From Rubrivivax sp. (GTDB taxonomy: Bacteria > Pseudomonadota > Gammaproteobacteria > Burkholderiales > Burkholderiaceae_C): 64,000 bases of DNA. Shown piece by piece: positions 44,086 to 53,794 of the stretch. The notes beneath the pieces were generated by a model. It was given only the letters and a program-made list of their open reading frames with translations. It was not told where the DNA came from and made no database searches. Made by a program: the position numbers and the translations under genes. Location of the stretch: NCBI GenBank assembly GCA_027484825.1, contig JAIXSE010000006.1, positions 171,290 to 235,289 of the forward strand. The letters run 5' to 3'. Each line of letters starts with the position of its first letter. Positions within the stretch are counted from its first letter, which is position 1.

Positions 44086-45057
44086 ATGTCCAACAGCCTT
44101 GCATTGAAGACCAGCAATCCTTGGTCCCTGGTGCCGTCGCTGGGCAACCTGGATGCATACATCTCCGCGGTCAACCGTCTCCCGATGCTGACCGCAGAGG
44201 AAGAACAGGATTACGCCCACCGCCTCAAATCCAAGGGCGATGTGGAAGCCGCCGGCCGGCTGGTGCTGTCGCACCTGCGCCTGGTGGTCTCGATTTCCCG
44301 CCAATACCTCGGTTATGGCCTGCCCCAGGGCGACCTGATCCAGGAAGGCAATGTCGGCTTGATGAAGGCCGTGAAGCGTTTTGACCCGGATCAAGGTGTT
44401 CGGCTGGTCAGTTACGCCTTGCACTGGATCAAGGCCGAGATTCACGAGTACATCCTCAAGAACTGGCGCCTGGTGAAGGTGGCCACGACCAAGGCTCAGC
44501 GCAAGCTGTTCTTCAATCTGCGCTCCATGAAGCACAGCCTGAAGGAAAACGCGCAAGACCAGCAGCGTTCATCCCTCACCGAGCGTGAGATTGACCTGGT
44601 GGCCAAGGAGCTGAACGTCAAGCCGGAAGAAGTGCTGGAGATGGAAACCCGTCTCTCCGGCGGCGACATCGCGCTGGAGCCGCAGGGCGATGACGACGGC
44701 GAGAGCTTTGCCCCCATCGCCTACCTGGCGGACGAGTCGCAGGAACCGACCCGGGTGCTGGAAGCCCGCTCGCGGGACACGCTGGCCAGCGACGGCCTGC
44801 AGAAGGCGCTGGATGTGCTGGACCCCCGCAGCCGTCGCATCGTGGAAGAGCGCTGGCTGAAGGTCAACGACGACAGCTCCGGCGGCATGACGCTGCATGA
44901 GCTGGCGGCGGAGTACAACGTGTCGGCCGAGCGCATCCGCCAGATCGAAGTGGCGGCCATGAAGAAGATGCGCAAGGCCATGGCCGGTGAAGACGTCGCG
45001 GCCGCCAAGCCGGCGGCGCGCAAGTCGACCAAGGCGGAAGTGGCCGAAGCGGCCTGA
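44086..45057 (+). CDS. rpoH: RNA polymerase sigma-32 factor (heat shock)
   Basis: The 323-residue sigma factor directs transcription of chaperone and protease genes on heat or envelope stress. Region 2 is clear (SHLRLVVSISRQYLGYG, DLIQEGNVGLMKAVKRFDP, LVSYALHWIKAEIHEYI) and the RpoH box QRKLFFNLR (residues 138-146), which no other sigma family has, fixes the identity. Region 4 ends with NVSAERIRQIEVAAMKKMRK. A 25-residue Ala/Lys-rich tail follows. AGGAGA sits nine bases before the ATG. Transcription should be repressed by HrcA through the CIRCE element above it and ends at the hairpin at 45098-45123. Confidence 0.97.
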   Translation: MSNSLALKTSNPWSLVPSLGNLDAYISAVNRLPMLTAEEEQDYAHRLKSKGDVEAAGRLVLSHLRLVVSISRQYLGYGLPQGDLIQEGNVGLMKAVKRFDPDQGVRLVSYALHWIKAEIHEYILKNWRLVKVATTKAQRKLFFNLRSMKHSLKENAQDQQRSSLTEREIDLVAKELNVKPEEVLEMETRLSGGDIALEPQGDDDGESFAPIAYLADESQEPTRVLEARSRDTLASDGLQKALDVLDPRSRRIVEERWLKVNDDSSGGMTLHELAAEYNVSAERIRQIEVAAMKKMRKAMAGEDVAAAKPAARKSTKAEVAEAA

Positions 45058-45097
45058 CCCTCAGCGGCGGGAGGCCTCGCCTGCGCTCACTGACAAT

Positions 45098-45123
45098 CAA
45101 GGGCTCCCAACCGGGGGCCCTTG
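45098..45123 (+). terminator. Likely terminator after rpoH
   Basis: CAAGGGC and GCCCTTG form a 7-bp stem with an extra internal CCC/GGG pairing and a short loop; TTGTTT follows. The next gene starts at 45139, so it may act as a partial terminator. Confidence 0.55.
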
Positions 45124-45138
45124 TTGTTTGGAGACTCC

Positions 45139-45528
45139 ATGCCGATCTGCTTCATCCATGGTCACCGCCCCCGCCCGGACGCTGAGGTCGCCCTGCTCAT
45201 GTCCGCGCTTCACCAGGCCATGCGCGAGGCCTTGCGCGTACCGGACGATGATCACGACATCCGCTATGCGGAGCATCGCGCAGCGCACTGCCGCATTCCC
45301 GGCGGCAAGACCCAGGACTATCTGCTGGTGACGGTCCACATGTTCCCGGGCCGTTCCATAGAGGCCAAGCGCGCGCTCTACCAAGCCATCGTGAGCCGGT
45401 TCGCCGAGTGCGGTACACCGGCCCACGAGGTCAACATCCTGCTGCAGCCCTTGCCGCTGGAAGACTTCGGACTGCGCGGCGGCCAGGCCGCCTCGGACCT
45501 GGACCTGGGCTTCAAGATCGACGTCTGA
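45139..45528 (+). CDS. Tautomerase family protein
   Basis: The 129-residue protein begins Met-Pro (MPICFIHGHRP). After Met removal the N-terminal proline is the catalytic base of the tautomerase superfamily. The length and body (ALHQAMREALRVPDDDHDIRY, LLVTVHMFPGRSIEAKRALYQ) fit the double-length Tautomerase_2 group, whose members keto-enol isomerise or dehalogenate small acids. GGAGA precedes the ATG; the frame extends only six codons upstream. Its substrate is unknown. It ends one base before the convergent YCII gene. Confidence 0.85.
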   Translation: MPICFIHGHRPRPDAEVALLMSALHQAMREALRVPDDDHDIRYAEHRAAHCRIPGGKTQDYLLVTVHMFPGRSIEAKRALYQAIVSRFAECGTPAHEVNILLQPLPLEDFGLRGGQAASDLDLGFKIDV

Positions 45529-45529
45529 C

Positions 45530-45871
45530 TCAGGACGCCGGGTCGAACATGAAGACCCGCAGCTCCTGATCGCAGCGGCAGGCCGAGGCCAGCCGGGAGG
45601 CCCAGTGCACGGCGTCCTCGCGGGTGGGAAGTTCGAGCACCGCGAAGCCGCCGTTGATCACCGGTCCATCCGGGTAGCCTCCCTCGCTCACGGCGCCGCT
45701 TGCGCTGACCCGCACCGGCGCCACGTCCTCGTCAATGCCGCCAGCAAATACATAAACGCCAGCACGCTTGGCGTCCTCAATGACGGCACGTGCATCCTGC
45801 CCGGCCGCCTCCAGTTCCGCGCCAGACGCGGTCATGGCCCAACTGGGGAATGAAATCAGAAACTTGCTCAT
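45530..45871 (-). CDS. YCII-related (YciI-like/DGPF) domain protein
   Basis: The 113-residue protein starts MSKFLISFPSWAMTASGAEL. YVFAGGIDEDVAPVRV, NGGFAVLELPTREDAVHWA and the C-terminal ELRVFMF match the YCII/DGPF fold, a ferredoxin-like dimeric domain linked to small-molecule or sigma-factor related functions. I chose the ATG ending at 45871, with GGAGCG upstream, over four codons further out. No sigma factor of the ECF type is adjacent, so function is unclear. It is convergent with the tautomerase gene and divergent from the large sensor kinase. Confidence 0.82.
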   Translation of the reverse strand: MSKFLISFPSWAMTASGAELEAAGQDARAVIEDAKRAGVYVFAGGIDEDVAPVRVSASGAVSEGGYPDGPVINGGFAVLELPTREDAVHWASRLASACRCDQELRVFMFDPAS

Positions 45872-45901
45872 GACACGCTCCACGGGGGTTGTGCGGACCC
45901 G

Positions 45902-48900
45902 ATGCCCACAGCGGCCCGAGTATCATCCGCCCGCCCGATCCTGAGCGAGTCCCGCGCGCCGATGCCCTCGACCTTTGCCCATGCTTGCTCGACGCCAAGT
46001 GCCCGCTTGCTGCGATCCATGGGGGCGCGGGGCGGCTCGTGGCCGGGCTGCTGGTCGTGGTTCGCGAGCCTGCTGCTGCAGGTGTGGATCCTGACGGTCT
46101 CAGCCGCTTGGCCGGACGTGGCATCAGCATCAGCCTCGGCAACCGCAGCGCCGCTGTCACCCCCCGCAGGTCTCGTGGACTTCAAACACGACGCCTGGTC
46201 CATCGAGCTCGGTGCTCCCAGCCGCATCAACGCCATCACCCAGACTCGGGACGGGTACATCTGGATCGGCAGCGTCGAGGGTCTGTTCCGTTTCGACGGC
46301 GTCAGCTTCGAACCCATCCGCCTAGACGGAGACCAGGGGCAGCGGCTGGTGGTGTCCAGTCTGCTGGCCACACGCTCAGGTGAACTCTGGGTGGGCCTGG
46401 GACGCAGCCGGGGTGTGGCACGCTGGCGCGACGGCCGCCTGGTGGATGCCCGCATGCCCAACCCCTCCCGCGAGGTCAACGACCTGCAGGAGGATCCGCA
46501 AGGCGGCATCTGGGTCGCCCGCGGCGGCCGCAGCACCGACATGCTGGCCCGCTTTCATGACGGCCGTTGGGAAGAACTCGGTCCCGAGACCGGTCTGCCA
46601 GCTCAGCCGGTGTGGCAGTTGCATGTGTCGCGCGACCATCGGCTCTGGGTGGTCCAGTCCGGCACAGTGGCCGCAGCCGACCTCCATCCGCTCAAGGTCC
46701 TCGAGACCCGCAACGATGGCAGCCACCGCAGCAACGGCAACGACCCCACCGATCGCAGCGCCGCCAAGCCCCTGCGATTCCAGCTGATCGAGACCGCCTT
46801 GTCCTCCCGCGCCAGTATGGCGGAAGACATGCAGGGTCAGCTCTGGCTGTCGGACGCGACGGGTTTGCGTGCCCTGCAACGTCCTCCGGGGCCGGACACC
46901 GCCTTTCGTTATCCCAATCCGGTGGGCGGGTCGCGCCTGATCTTCGACCGCCGAGGCGACCTGTGGACCACCAGTTTCAACAGCGGCGTGCTGCGCATCC
47001 AGGCCCCCGGGCAACCCCTTCCCGCCCCACGCCAGGACGGCCGCCGGGTCGCCGCCCTGCAGGCCAGCGCCGGCCTGACGTCGGACCAGACACGCGCCCT
47101 GTTCCAGGACCGTGAAGGCAACATCTGGGTCGGCACCGAATTGGGCCTGGACCTGCTGCGCCCCGCCAGTGTGGTGGTCGACCCGGACCTGCCCGCCAAC
47201 TCCCCCACCAGCTACCGACTGACCGTCACCCGCGACGGCGTGGTGCATGTGGCCGATGCCAGCGGGCTGTACGCCATCGCACCGGGCGAGCGCCCGCGTC
47301 GTGTGATGACGCTGGACAGCCCCGCCGAAGCCCTGTGTGACGCGGGAGAGCGCGGCGTCTGGTTGTTCCTGGCGGACCGGGTGCTGCGGGTCGAGCCCGG
47401 CCGCGTCACGCGCCTGCCCAAGCCGGTGCGCGGCACCGCCTATGGATGCGCGGAAGATCAGGACGGACGGCTGTGGATGCCGGGCCTGGACCAGGGCCTG
47501 CACTGGTGGCAGGACGGCCACTGGCAGCGCTGGCCGGAGGCCCTGCCCTCAGCCTCCCTGCCGGCGAATGCCGCGCGGGACCGCGACGGGCGCGTGGCGG
47601 TGGTCTTTCGCGGGACGCCGCCCGGTGGCACCACGCCCTTCCTGGCGCTGGATGTGGGCCGCTCCGCCGTGGGCGGCATCGAGGGCTTGTTGCCGACGGA
47701 AGCGGGCCTGCTGCTCAGTGGCAGCCTGGGACTGGGTCCGGCCGACACCCGTCCGACGACGGGCAGCAGCGCAACGGCCTCCTCTGCGCCATCCGCCTCA
47801 TCCGCCGTGCCTGCCGCGCCCGCCTTGCCCGCCTTGCCCGCCTCGGCGCATCCATGGGCCGCCTCGGTCAACGGCCTGACGCAGACGCCTGCGGGCGACA
47901 CCTGGCTGATCGGCGACGCCGGCATCGTGCGGCTGCGTACCGCTGATCTGCAGGCATCGCTGCAGCAATCCGGCACCGCCCTGCCCCATCGAATCTTCGA
48001 CTTCAAGGACGGGCTCAACAGCTTTGTCCAGAAGGCCCCCGGCGCCCAGGTGGTCACGGGCGGCGATGGCCGGGTCTGGTTGCTCACCCGGCGCAATGTG
48101 CTGCGCATCGACCCCGCCGCTCTGGCGCCGAACCCGTTGCCTCCGCCTGTGCTCGTGCGCTCGGTGCGAGTGGGGGACGAGCGCTTCCCCGCCGCGTCCG
48201 CCCTCACCCTGCCGGCCGGCACCACCACCATCCGGATCGACTTCACCGCGCTCAGCTTCCCGGTGCCCTCCCGGGTGCGGTTTCGCCATCGGCTGATCGG
48301 CGCCGGGCAGGACCTGTGGAGCGAGCCGCGCCCGGACCGCAGCATCGTGCTGCAGGACCTCAAGCCGGGGCACTACCGGTTCGAGGTCATGGCCAGCAAC
48401 AACGACGGTCTGTGGAACCCACAGCCGGCGAGCCTGGACCTGACCATTCCGGCCACATTCACCCAGTCCCTGGTCTTCAAGCTGGCCGTGGCCGCCGCCG
48501 CGGCGCTGCTGCTCTACGCGCTGTACCTGGTGCGCGTCCGGCAGATCCTGGCCCGACTGCGCGAGCGCAGCGAGGACCGCAGCCGTGAACGCGAACGCAT
48601 CGCCCGCGACATCCACGACACCTTGCTCCAGAGCGTGCAGGGGCTGATCTTGCGATTCCATGCCGCCGTGGGCCGACTGCAGCATGAGCCCGCGCTGCAG
48701 CAATCGCTCCATCAGGCCCTGGACCGGGCCGAGGCGGTGGTGGTGGAGGGCCGCGACCGGCTGCAGGGCCTGCGACGCGCCAGCGGCAGCGACCTGGAGC
48801 AGGAGCTGCGCCAAATGATCCAGGAACAGCCGTTCTGCGCTGGAACGCAGGTCAACGTGTCCAGTTCCGGACCGCAAAGGCGGCTGCGGCCGCATGTGTT

Positions 48901-49237
48901 CGACGAGGTGCTTTGCATCACCGGGGAGGCGCTGTTCAATGCTGCGCGTCATGCTCGGGCGACGGACGTGGCGGTGCACATCGACTACGGACGCCACTGG
49001 CTGACGGTGCAGGTGCATGACAACGGCATCGGCATGGAAGCGGCCTCCACCGCCGCAGTCGCCAGCCCCCGCACCGCCGACGAGGGCAAAGGCGCTGACC
49101 ACTTCGGTCTGGTGGGCATGAAGGAGCGGGCGGCGCGCGTCAGCGCAGAACTGGACATCAACGGGCAGGCCCGGCCGGGCACGCAGGTGTCGCTGCGGAT
49201 CAAGGCGAGGATCGCCTACGCCCGCGATACCGGCTGA
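45902..49237 (+). CDS. Beta-propeller sensor histidine kinase (ligand-binding Reg_prop/Y_Y_Y, HisKA_3)
   Basis: The 1111-residue protein has an N-terminal membrane signal (about residues 45-70), two runs of seven-bladed propeller repeats (INAITQTRDGYIWIGSVEGLFRFDG; QTRALFQDREGNIWVGTELGL), a Y_Y_Y domain (about residues 780-845, containing RHRLIGAGQDLWSE), one TM (about 860-880) and a NarL-type kinase: RIARDIHDTLLQSVQG (H905) plus an HATPase (ALFNAARHARATD, DNGIGM, GLVGMKERA). It therefore senses an extracytoplasmic signal. No response regulator is adjacent. The start is uncertain: 45962 and 46019 are alternatives. A low-complexity Ala/Ser/Pro segment lies around residues 618-655. Confidence 0.92.
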   Translation: MPTAARVSSARPILSESRAPMPSTFAHACSTPSARLLRSMGARGGSWPGCWSWFASLLLQVWILTVSAAWPDVASASASATAAPLSPPAGLVDFKHDAWSIELGAPSRINAITQTRDGYIWIGSVEGLFRFDGVSFEPIRLDGDQGQRLVVSSLLATRSGELWVGLGRSRGVARWRDGRLVDARMPNPSREVNDLQEDPQGGIWVARGGRSTDMLARFHDGRWEELGPETGLPAQPVWQLHVSRDHRLWVVQSGTVAAADLHPLKVLETRNDGSHRSNGNDPTDRSAAKPLRFQLIETALSSRASMAEDMQGQLWLSDATGLRALQRPPGPDTAFRYPNPVGGSRLIFDRRGDLWTTSFNSGVLRIQAPGQPLPAPRQDGRRVAALQASAGLTSDQTRALFQDREGNIWVGTELGLDLLRPASVVVDPDLPANSPTSYRLTVTRDGVVHVADASGLYAIAPGERPRRVMTLDSPAEALCDAGERGVWLFLADRVLRVEPGRVTRLPKPVRGTAYGCAEDQDGRLWMPGLDQGLHWWQDGHWQRWPEALPSASLPANAARDRDGRVAVVFRGTPPGGTTPFLALDVGRSAVGGIEGLLPTEAGLLLSGSLGLGPADTRPTTGSSATASSAPSASSAVPAAPALPALPASAHPWAASVNGLTQTPAGDTWLIGDAGIVRLRTADLQASLQQSGTALPHRIFDFKDGLNSFVQKAPGAQVVTGGDGRVWLLTRRNVLRIDPAALAPNPLPPPVLVRSVRVGDERFPAASALTLPAGTTTIRIDFTALSFPVPSRVRFRHRLIGAGQDLWSEPRPDRSIVLQDLKPGHYRFEVMASNNDGLWNPQPASLDLTIPATFTQSLVFKLAVAAAAALLLYALYLVRVRQILARLRERSEDRSRERERIARDIHDTLLQSVQGLILRFHAAVGRLQHEPALQQSLHQALDRAEAVVVEGRDRLQGLRRASGSDLEQELRQMIQEQPFCAGTQVNVSSSGPQRRLRPHVFDEVLCITGEALFNAARHARATDVAVHIDYGRHWLTVQVHDNGIGMEAASTAAVASPRTADEGKGADHFGLVGMKERAARVSAELDINGQARPGTQVSLRIKARIAYARDTG

Positions 49238-49381
49238 GCCTCATCGCCCCTCCACACCGGCCGGCCTGGCTCGGTGCCGGGCGCTGGCAAGACCGCGGCG
49301 CAAAGCAGGCGTGGAGCGCCGGTGGGAGAATCTGAGGCGACCTTCCCGACCCACTCGACCTTCACGGACTGCGGAGTTTTC

Positions 49382-50338
49382 ATGAGCACAGCGCACTTCT
49401 ATCCCGTCGGCACGCCCGGCGTCCCCTGGGGCGATGCCGAGCGACAGGCCTGGCGGGAGCGGCAGGTGCGCCGCCGCAGTTATCAGGACGATGTGGTGGC
49501 CCGCCTGGAGCCTCTGGCCGACCGGCTCGACATCGTCCGTTATGGCGAGATCACCTACGGCGACCAGACCTTCCCTCTGCTGGCCGCACGGACCCGCGAC
49601 TGGCGTGAGGACCTGCCGGTTGCGCTGGTGACCGGAGGCGTGCATGGCTACGAGACCAGCGGTGTGATGGGCGCCTTGCAGTTCGCCGAGGCGCTCGCGG
49701 GGTCTCGCCAAGCCGGCGCCTATGCCGGGCAGCTGAATGTGCTGGTCGTCCCCTGCGTCAGCCCCTGGGCCTATGAACGCATCAGCCGCTGGAACTACCA
49801 CGCCATCGATCCGAACCGTAACTTCGGCGCGCGCCGGGATGCCCAGGAATCGTCTGCGCTGATTGGGCTGGTGGCACCTCATCTGGGCCGTGTCCTGGTG
49901 CACATCGACCTGCACGAGACCACCGACACCGACATCACCGAATTCCGCCCGGCCCTGGCCTCGCGCGACGGCAAGGCGCTGGAACCTGAAACCGTGCCGG
50001 ACGGCTTCTACCTGGTGGGCGACAGCGAGACCACACGCCTGGACTTCCAGATCGCCATCATCGAAGCGGTGGCGCAGGTCACCCACATTGCGCCGCCGGA
50101 TGCGAACGGCCGCATCATCGGCTTCCCTTTGAGTGCACCGGGCGTGATCGAGTTTCCGGTGAAGACCGCAGGGCTGTGTGCCAGCCTGACCGGGGCGCGC
50201 TTCACCACCACGACCGAGGTCTATCCGGACAGCCCGCGCACGAATGACGAGGAATGCGCCGCCGCTCAAGTGGCGGCTGTGCGGGCAGCCCTGGACTTCG
50301 CGCTGGCAGACCTCACTGACCGGCCAGCAGCAGCTTGA
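49382..50338 (+). CDS. M14-type zinc carboxypeptidase/deacylase (AstE/aspartoacylase-like)
   Basis: The 318-residue protein has the zinc motif H-x-x-E in GGVHGYETSG (H88, E91), the arginine-rich substrate block AIDPNRNFGARR, and the third zinc ligand in VHIDLHET (H178). This is the M14 fold, shared by carboxypeptidases and succinylglutamate desuccinylase/aspartoacylase. GGAG precedes the ATG at 49382; the open frame continues upstream. It has no signal peptide. Substrate is unknown. Its last 26 bases overlap, tail to tail, with the sco gene, which is unusual and suggests that both ends are fixed. Confidence 0.85.
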   Translation: MSTAHFYPVGTPGVPWGDAERQAWRERQVRRRSYQDDVVARLEPLADRLDIVRYGEITYGDQTFPLLAARTRDWREDLPVALVTGGVHGYETSGVMGALQFAEALAGSRQAGAYAGQLNVLVVPCVSPWAYERISRWNYHAIDPNRNFGARRDAQESSALIGLVAPHLGRVLVHIDLHETTDTDITEFRPALASRDGKALEPETVPDGFYLVGDSETTRLDFQIAIIEAVAQVTHIAPPDANGRIIGFPLSAPGVIEFPVKTAGLCASLTGARFTTTTEVYPDSPRTNDEECAAAQVAAVRAALDFALADLTDRPAAA

Positions 50339-50936
50339 TGTCGCTCATCAGGGGCTGGGTGCCGGCGCCGTAACGCGCATAGACCCGCACGCGGCCTTCA
50401 GGATCAAACAGGAAGCTGGCCGCGGTGTGGTCCACCGTATAGGTCTCGGGCGTGCTGCCCGCTTTCTGCGTGTAGTAGACCTTGAACGCCTTGGCCGTCT
50501 CCTTGATCTGCTCCTCGCTGCCGCGCAGGGCCACGAAGCTGGGATCGAAGCTGGCCAGGTAGGCCTTGAGCAGTTCGGGCTTATCGCGCTGCGGGTCCAC
50601 GGTGATGAACACCCCCTGCACCCGGTCGCCATCCGGGCCCAGCGCCTTCTTCACCTGGGCCAGCTCGGCCATGGTGGTCGGGCAGACGTCCGGGCACTGG
50701 GTGTAGCCGAAGAAGACCACCACCACCTTGCCTTTGAAGTCGGCCAGCGTGCGCATGCGGCCGTCGATGTCCGGCAGGCTGAAGCCTTGAGCATAGTTGG
50801 CACCGGTCAGGTCCACGCCCTGGAAGCCGGCCTTGGCATCGGACTTGAAGCCCAGCTTGTCGCAGCCGGTCAGCAGCAGCGTGGCACTGAGGGCCGCGCC
50901 CATGGCAGCCAGACCCAGGGAACGTCGGTCGATCAT
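50313..50936 (-). CDS. SCO1/SenC family copper chaperone lipoprotein
   Basis: The 207-residue protein has a lipoprotein signal (LLLTGCDK, Cys25) and a thioredoxin fold with the copper site CPDVCP (C81, C85) and the histidine in YTVDHTAASFLFD. SCO proteins metallate the CuA centre of cytochrome oxidase subunit II and reside in the periplasm. Its place at the end of the cta region, after ctaB, fits this role. It overlaps the convergent M14 gene by 26 bases. Confidence 0.93.
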   Translation of the reverse strand: MIDRRSLGLAAMGAALSATLLLTGCDKLGFKSDAKAGFQGVDLTGANYAQGFSLPDIDGRMRTLADFKGKVVVVFFGYTQCPDVCPTTMAELAQVKKALGPDGDRVQGVFITVDPQRDKPELLKAYLASFDPSFVALRGSEEQIKETAKAFKVYYTQKAGSTPETYTVDHTAASFLFDPEGRVRVYARYGAGTQPLMSDIKLLLAGQ

Positions 50937-50975
50937 GTGTGAACCTTTGGAACGAAGACTTCAGGGGCTGCCGGC

Positions 50976-51884
50976 TCAACCGAGCCACGGGTTGAGATAG
51001 TGATCCAGCAGCAGCGCCCCGAACAGCAGGGAAAGATGGAAGAGCGAGAAGAGGAAGGTGCGCCGCGCCAGGGCTTCTGAATACTCGCGCCACAGCCGCC
51101 AGGCGTAGTGGCAGAACATCAGGCCCAGGATCATGGCCGCGACCAGATACAGCCAGCCGCTCATGCCGGTGAGGAAGGGCAGCAAGGTGGCGGCGAACAG
51201 CACCCAGGTGTAGAGCAGGATCTGCAGGCGGGTGAACTCGTTGCCATGCGTCACCGGCAGCATCGGCAGGCCGGCCTTGCGGTAGTCCTCGCTGCGGTAC
51301 AGGGCCAGCGCCCAGAAATGCGGCGGGGTCCACAGGAAGATGATCAGGCACATCAGCCAGGCTTCCGGCCCCAGGTCCCCGCGCATGGCCGCCCAGCCCA
51401 GCACCGGCGGCATGGCACCGGACGCGCCGCCGATGACGATGTTCTGCGGCGTGGTGGGCTTGAGCAGCACCGTGTAGATGACCGCATACCCGACGAAGGT
51501 GGCGAAGGTCAGCCACATGGTCAGCGGATTCACCCAGAGGTAGAGAATGGCCGAGCCGACGGCGCACAGCACGCCGGAGAACAGCAGCGTCTGGCGACGG
51601 CTCAGCTCACCGCGGGCGGTGGGGCGCCAGGCGGTGCGCTTCATCTTGGCGTCGATCTGCTGCTCGATCAGGCAGTTGAAGGCCGCGGCCGCACCGGCCA
51701 CCAGCCAGATGCCGGCGGTGCCGGCAATCAACCGCACCCATTCCTGGCCCTGCGGCAGGCCGGGGATGGCCAGCGCCATGCCGATCACCGCGCAGAACAC
51801 GATGAGCTGCACCACGCGCGGCTTGGTCAGTTGATAGAACTGCCACCATCGGGAAGGCATGGCGGCCTGAGTCAGGGAAGTCAT
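50976..51884 (-). CDS. ctaB: Protoheme IX farnesyltransferase (heme O synthase)
   Basis: The 302-residue membrane protein farnesylates heme B to heme O. It has the UbiA prenyltransferase aspartate motifs: [15 protein letters not shown] (DxxxD-like) and [17 protein letters not shown], across about nine membrane helices. The start ATG ending at 51884 overlaps ctaA by ATGA. The open frame extends further upstream, out of family. CyoE is the synonym. Its product is passed to CtaA. Confidence 0.95.
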   Translation of the reverse strand: MTSLTQAAMPSRWWQFYQLTKPRVVQLIVFCAVIGMALAIPGLPQGQEWVRLIAGTAGIWLVAGAAAAFNCLIEQQIDAKMKRTAWRPTARGELSRRQTLLFSGVLCAVGSAILYLWVNPLTMWLTFATFVGYAVIYTVLLKPTTPQNIVIGGASGAMPPVLGWAAMRGDLGPEAWLMCLIIFLWTPPHFWALALYRSEDYRKAGLPMLPVTHGNEFTRLQILLYTWVLFAATLLPFLTGMSGWLYLVAAMILGLMFCHYAWRLWREYSEALARRTFLFSLFHLSLLFGALLLDHYLNPWLG

Positions 51885-53044
51885 CTCACAGGGTCCAGAA
51901 ACACCGCCTGGCGGCCGGCCTTCAGCCGGGCCAGCACCAGGGAGCAAATCAGCAGCAGCGCCGCGGCGCCGCCGGTATGGGCCAGCGCGGCCACCAGCGG
52001 CCACCCCAGCACGACGTTCGACAGGCCCGAGGCCACCTGCCAGGCACCAACAGCCAGCAGGCGCCAGGTCCAGCGGCGGCTTTCGCCGCCCTGCCGCCAC
52101 AAGGCGGCGGCCAGCACCAGCATCGCCACCACGACCACCAGGGCGCCCACGCGGTGGGTCAGGTGAATGGCGGTCAAAGCCTCAAAGGGTAACCAGTCTC
52201 CATGGGCCCCGCGCCCCAGCTCGCGCCAGATCGTGAAGCCATGCTCGAAATCGGTCGGCGGCCACCATTGTCCCTGACAGGTGGGGAACTCCCGGCAGGC
52301 CAGCACCGCATAGTTGGTGCTGACCCAGCCGCCCAGGGCCACCTGCATCAGCACCAGGACGGTGAACAGCACCATGCCCACCCGTAGGGCGCGGCTCGCG
52401 GCCAGGGGCTTGGGGGCATAGGCTTCCGATTGCCAGGCCAGCAGCATCAGCAGACCCAGGGCCAGCATCAGGTGGGTGGTGACGATGGCGGGGAACAGCT
52501 TCATCGTCACCGTCAGGGCGCCAAACATCCCTTGCACCAGCACCCACACCAGCGAGGCGGTGGCCCACCAGGGAGAGAGCGCGGGCTCGGGGCCCGGGAT
52601 CCGGAGCGGGAGCGCGCCGCGGGCCGCTCGGCGGGCCTGCAGATGCTGACGCCAGCTCAGCACAGCCAGCACCAGGATCAGGAAGCCGACGGCGCTGGCC
52701 AGATAGCGGTGCAGCATCTCCACCCAGGCCTTGCCATGGGTGACCGGGCCGGTGGGCATGGCGGTCTGGGCGGCGTGGATTTCATCCTTGGCGCCGATGG
52801 GGGTGGCCGTGCCGTAGCAGCCTGGCCAGTCGGGGCAGCCCAGACCGGAATCGGTCAAGCGGGTGAAGGCGCCGAACAGGATCAGGTCGAAGGTGAGGAA
52901 CACCGTCATCACCGTCAGCGCGCGCAGACGCTGGCCCGGCATGGCGCTGCGCTGGCGCAGGAACCACCACAGCAGCGGCCCGCCGGCCAGCAGCGCAGCC
53001 ATCAGCAGCAATTCCAGCAACGGGGCGAAATCAAATCCGGTCAT
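51881..53044 (-). CDS. ctaA: Heme A synthase (COX15/CtaA)
   Basis: The 387-residue membrane protein oxidises the C8 methyl of heme O to make heme A. Two four-helix bundles are visible with heme-ligating histidines in [13 protein letters not shown] and in [14 protein letters not shown], plus the cysteine pair [11 protein letters not shown] characteristic of CtaA. I chose the ATG ending at 53044; a TTG two codons earlier is also possible. It overlaps ctaB by ATGA. Confidence 0.95.
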   Translation of the reverse strand: MTGFDFAPLLELLLMAALLAGGPLLWWFLRQRSAMPGQRLRALTVMTVFLTFDLILFGAFTRLTDSGLGCPDWPGCYGTATPIGAKDEIHAAQTAMPTGPVTHGKAWVEMLHRYLASAVGFLILVLAVLSWRQHLQARRAARGALPLRIPGPEPALSPWWATASLVWVLVQGMFGALTVTMKLFPAIVTTHLMLALGLLMLLAWQSEAYAPKPLAASRALRVGMVLFTVLVLMQVALGGWVSTNYAVLACREFPTCQGQWWPPTDFEHGFTIWRELGRGAHGDWLPFEALTAIHLTHRVGALVVVVAMLVLAAALWRQGGESRRWTWRLLAVGAWQVASGLSNVVLGWPLVAALAHTGGAAALLLICSLVLARLKAGRQAVFLDPVR

Positions 53045-53128
53045 GCCCAAGGTCTCAAGGTTCTCGATGGTCTCGACGTGTTCAGGGGGTTCGGTGTGTT
53101 GGCATGCACGCAGCCGGTCGGGGCCGCT

Positions 53129-53794
53129 TCAGCGGCCGGGCCGGTCCCAGCCGGCATTGGCGCGCATCAAGCGCTCCAGGTCTTTCTTGAGCTTGCCGGG
53201 GTCGGGCTGGGCGGGGGAGCGCAGCATCCATCGGCCCATGGGGTCCACCAGGAACAGATGCTCTCCCATGTGATGGCCGGGCGCGGGCATCAGCCAGGCC
53301 TGCAGGGCGGCGGTGGGGGCGCGCAGCAGGGTCACCTTGGGTTCATGGCCGATCAGGGCTTCCAGCTGCGCGGCGGACAGGGTGACTTCGTCGGGCAGCA
53401 GCACCAGCTTGTCGAGCCGGTCGCGGTCCTTGCCGAGCATCTCGCGCAACTGGCGCTGCATGAAGAGCATGCGGTCACAGGCGTCGGCGCACGGGGTCTT
53501 TGCATCGGGCACGTAGGTCAACAGCCACTGGCCCTGCAGCGATTGGGGGTTCACCGGTTCGCCGCTGAGGGTGCGCAGGGGCAGGTCATGCGGCAGATCG
53601 CGGGTGGGGGTGATGAGGTCGCTGTAGGCGGCGCCGCGCAGGTCCAGCACATAGAAGCTGAAGTAGGAGGCGATCACCGGGGCGGCGCAGACCAGCAGCA
53701 CCAGCCACATCTGCCAATGGCGGCGGCGATTGCCTTCGGCGTTGGTGACGGGCAGGCTGTGGACGGCCAGGGTCACCGGGCCGTCAGGCGGCAT
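53129..53794 (-). CDS. Cytochrome oxidase-associated membrane protein (SCO-like fold, no copper motif)
   Basis: The 221-residue protein has one N-terminal TM helix (WLVLLVCAAPVIASYFSFYVL) and a periplasmic thioredoxin-like domain (about residues 75-215, LSGEPVNPQSLQGQWLLTYV, HLFLVDPMGRWMLRS). A cysteine pair lies at TPCADACDRML, spaced CxxxC as in SCO proteins (C-A-D-A-C), although the usual prolines are missing. It probably aids oxidase assembly or copper/redox handling, by position between SURF1 and ctaA. Starts at 53794 (11-base overlap with SURF1) or 53860 (77-base overlap) are possible; I chose the former. Confidence 0.75.
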   Translation of the reverse strand: MPPDGPVTLAVHSLPVTNAEGNRRRHWQMWLVLLVCAAPVIASYFSFYVLDLRGAAYSDLITPTRDLPHDLPLRTLSGEPVNPQSLQGQWLLTYVPDAKTPCADACDRMLFMQRQLREMLGKDRDRLDKLVLLPDEVTLSAAQLEALIGHEPKVTLLRAPTAALQAWLMPAPGHHMGEHLFLVDPMGRWMLRSPAQPDPGKLKKDLERLMRANAGWDRPGR

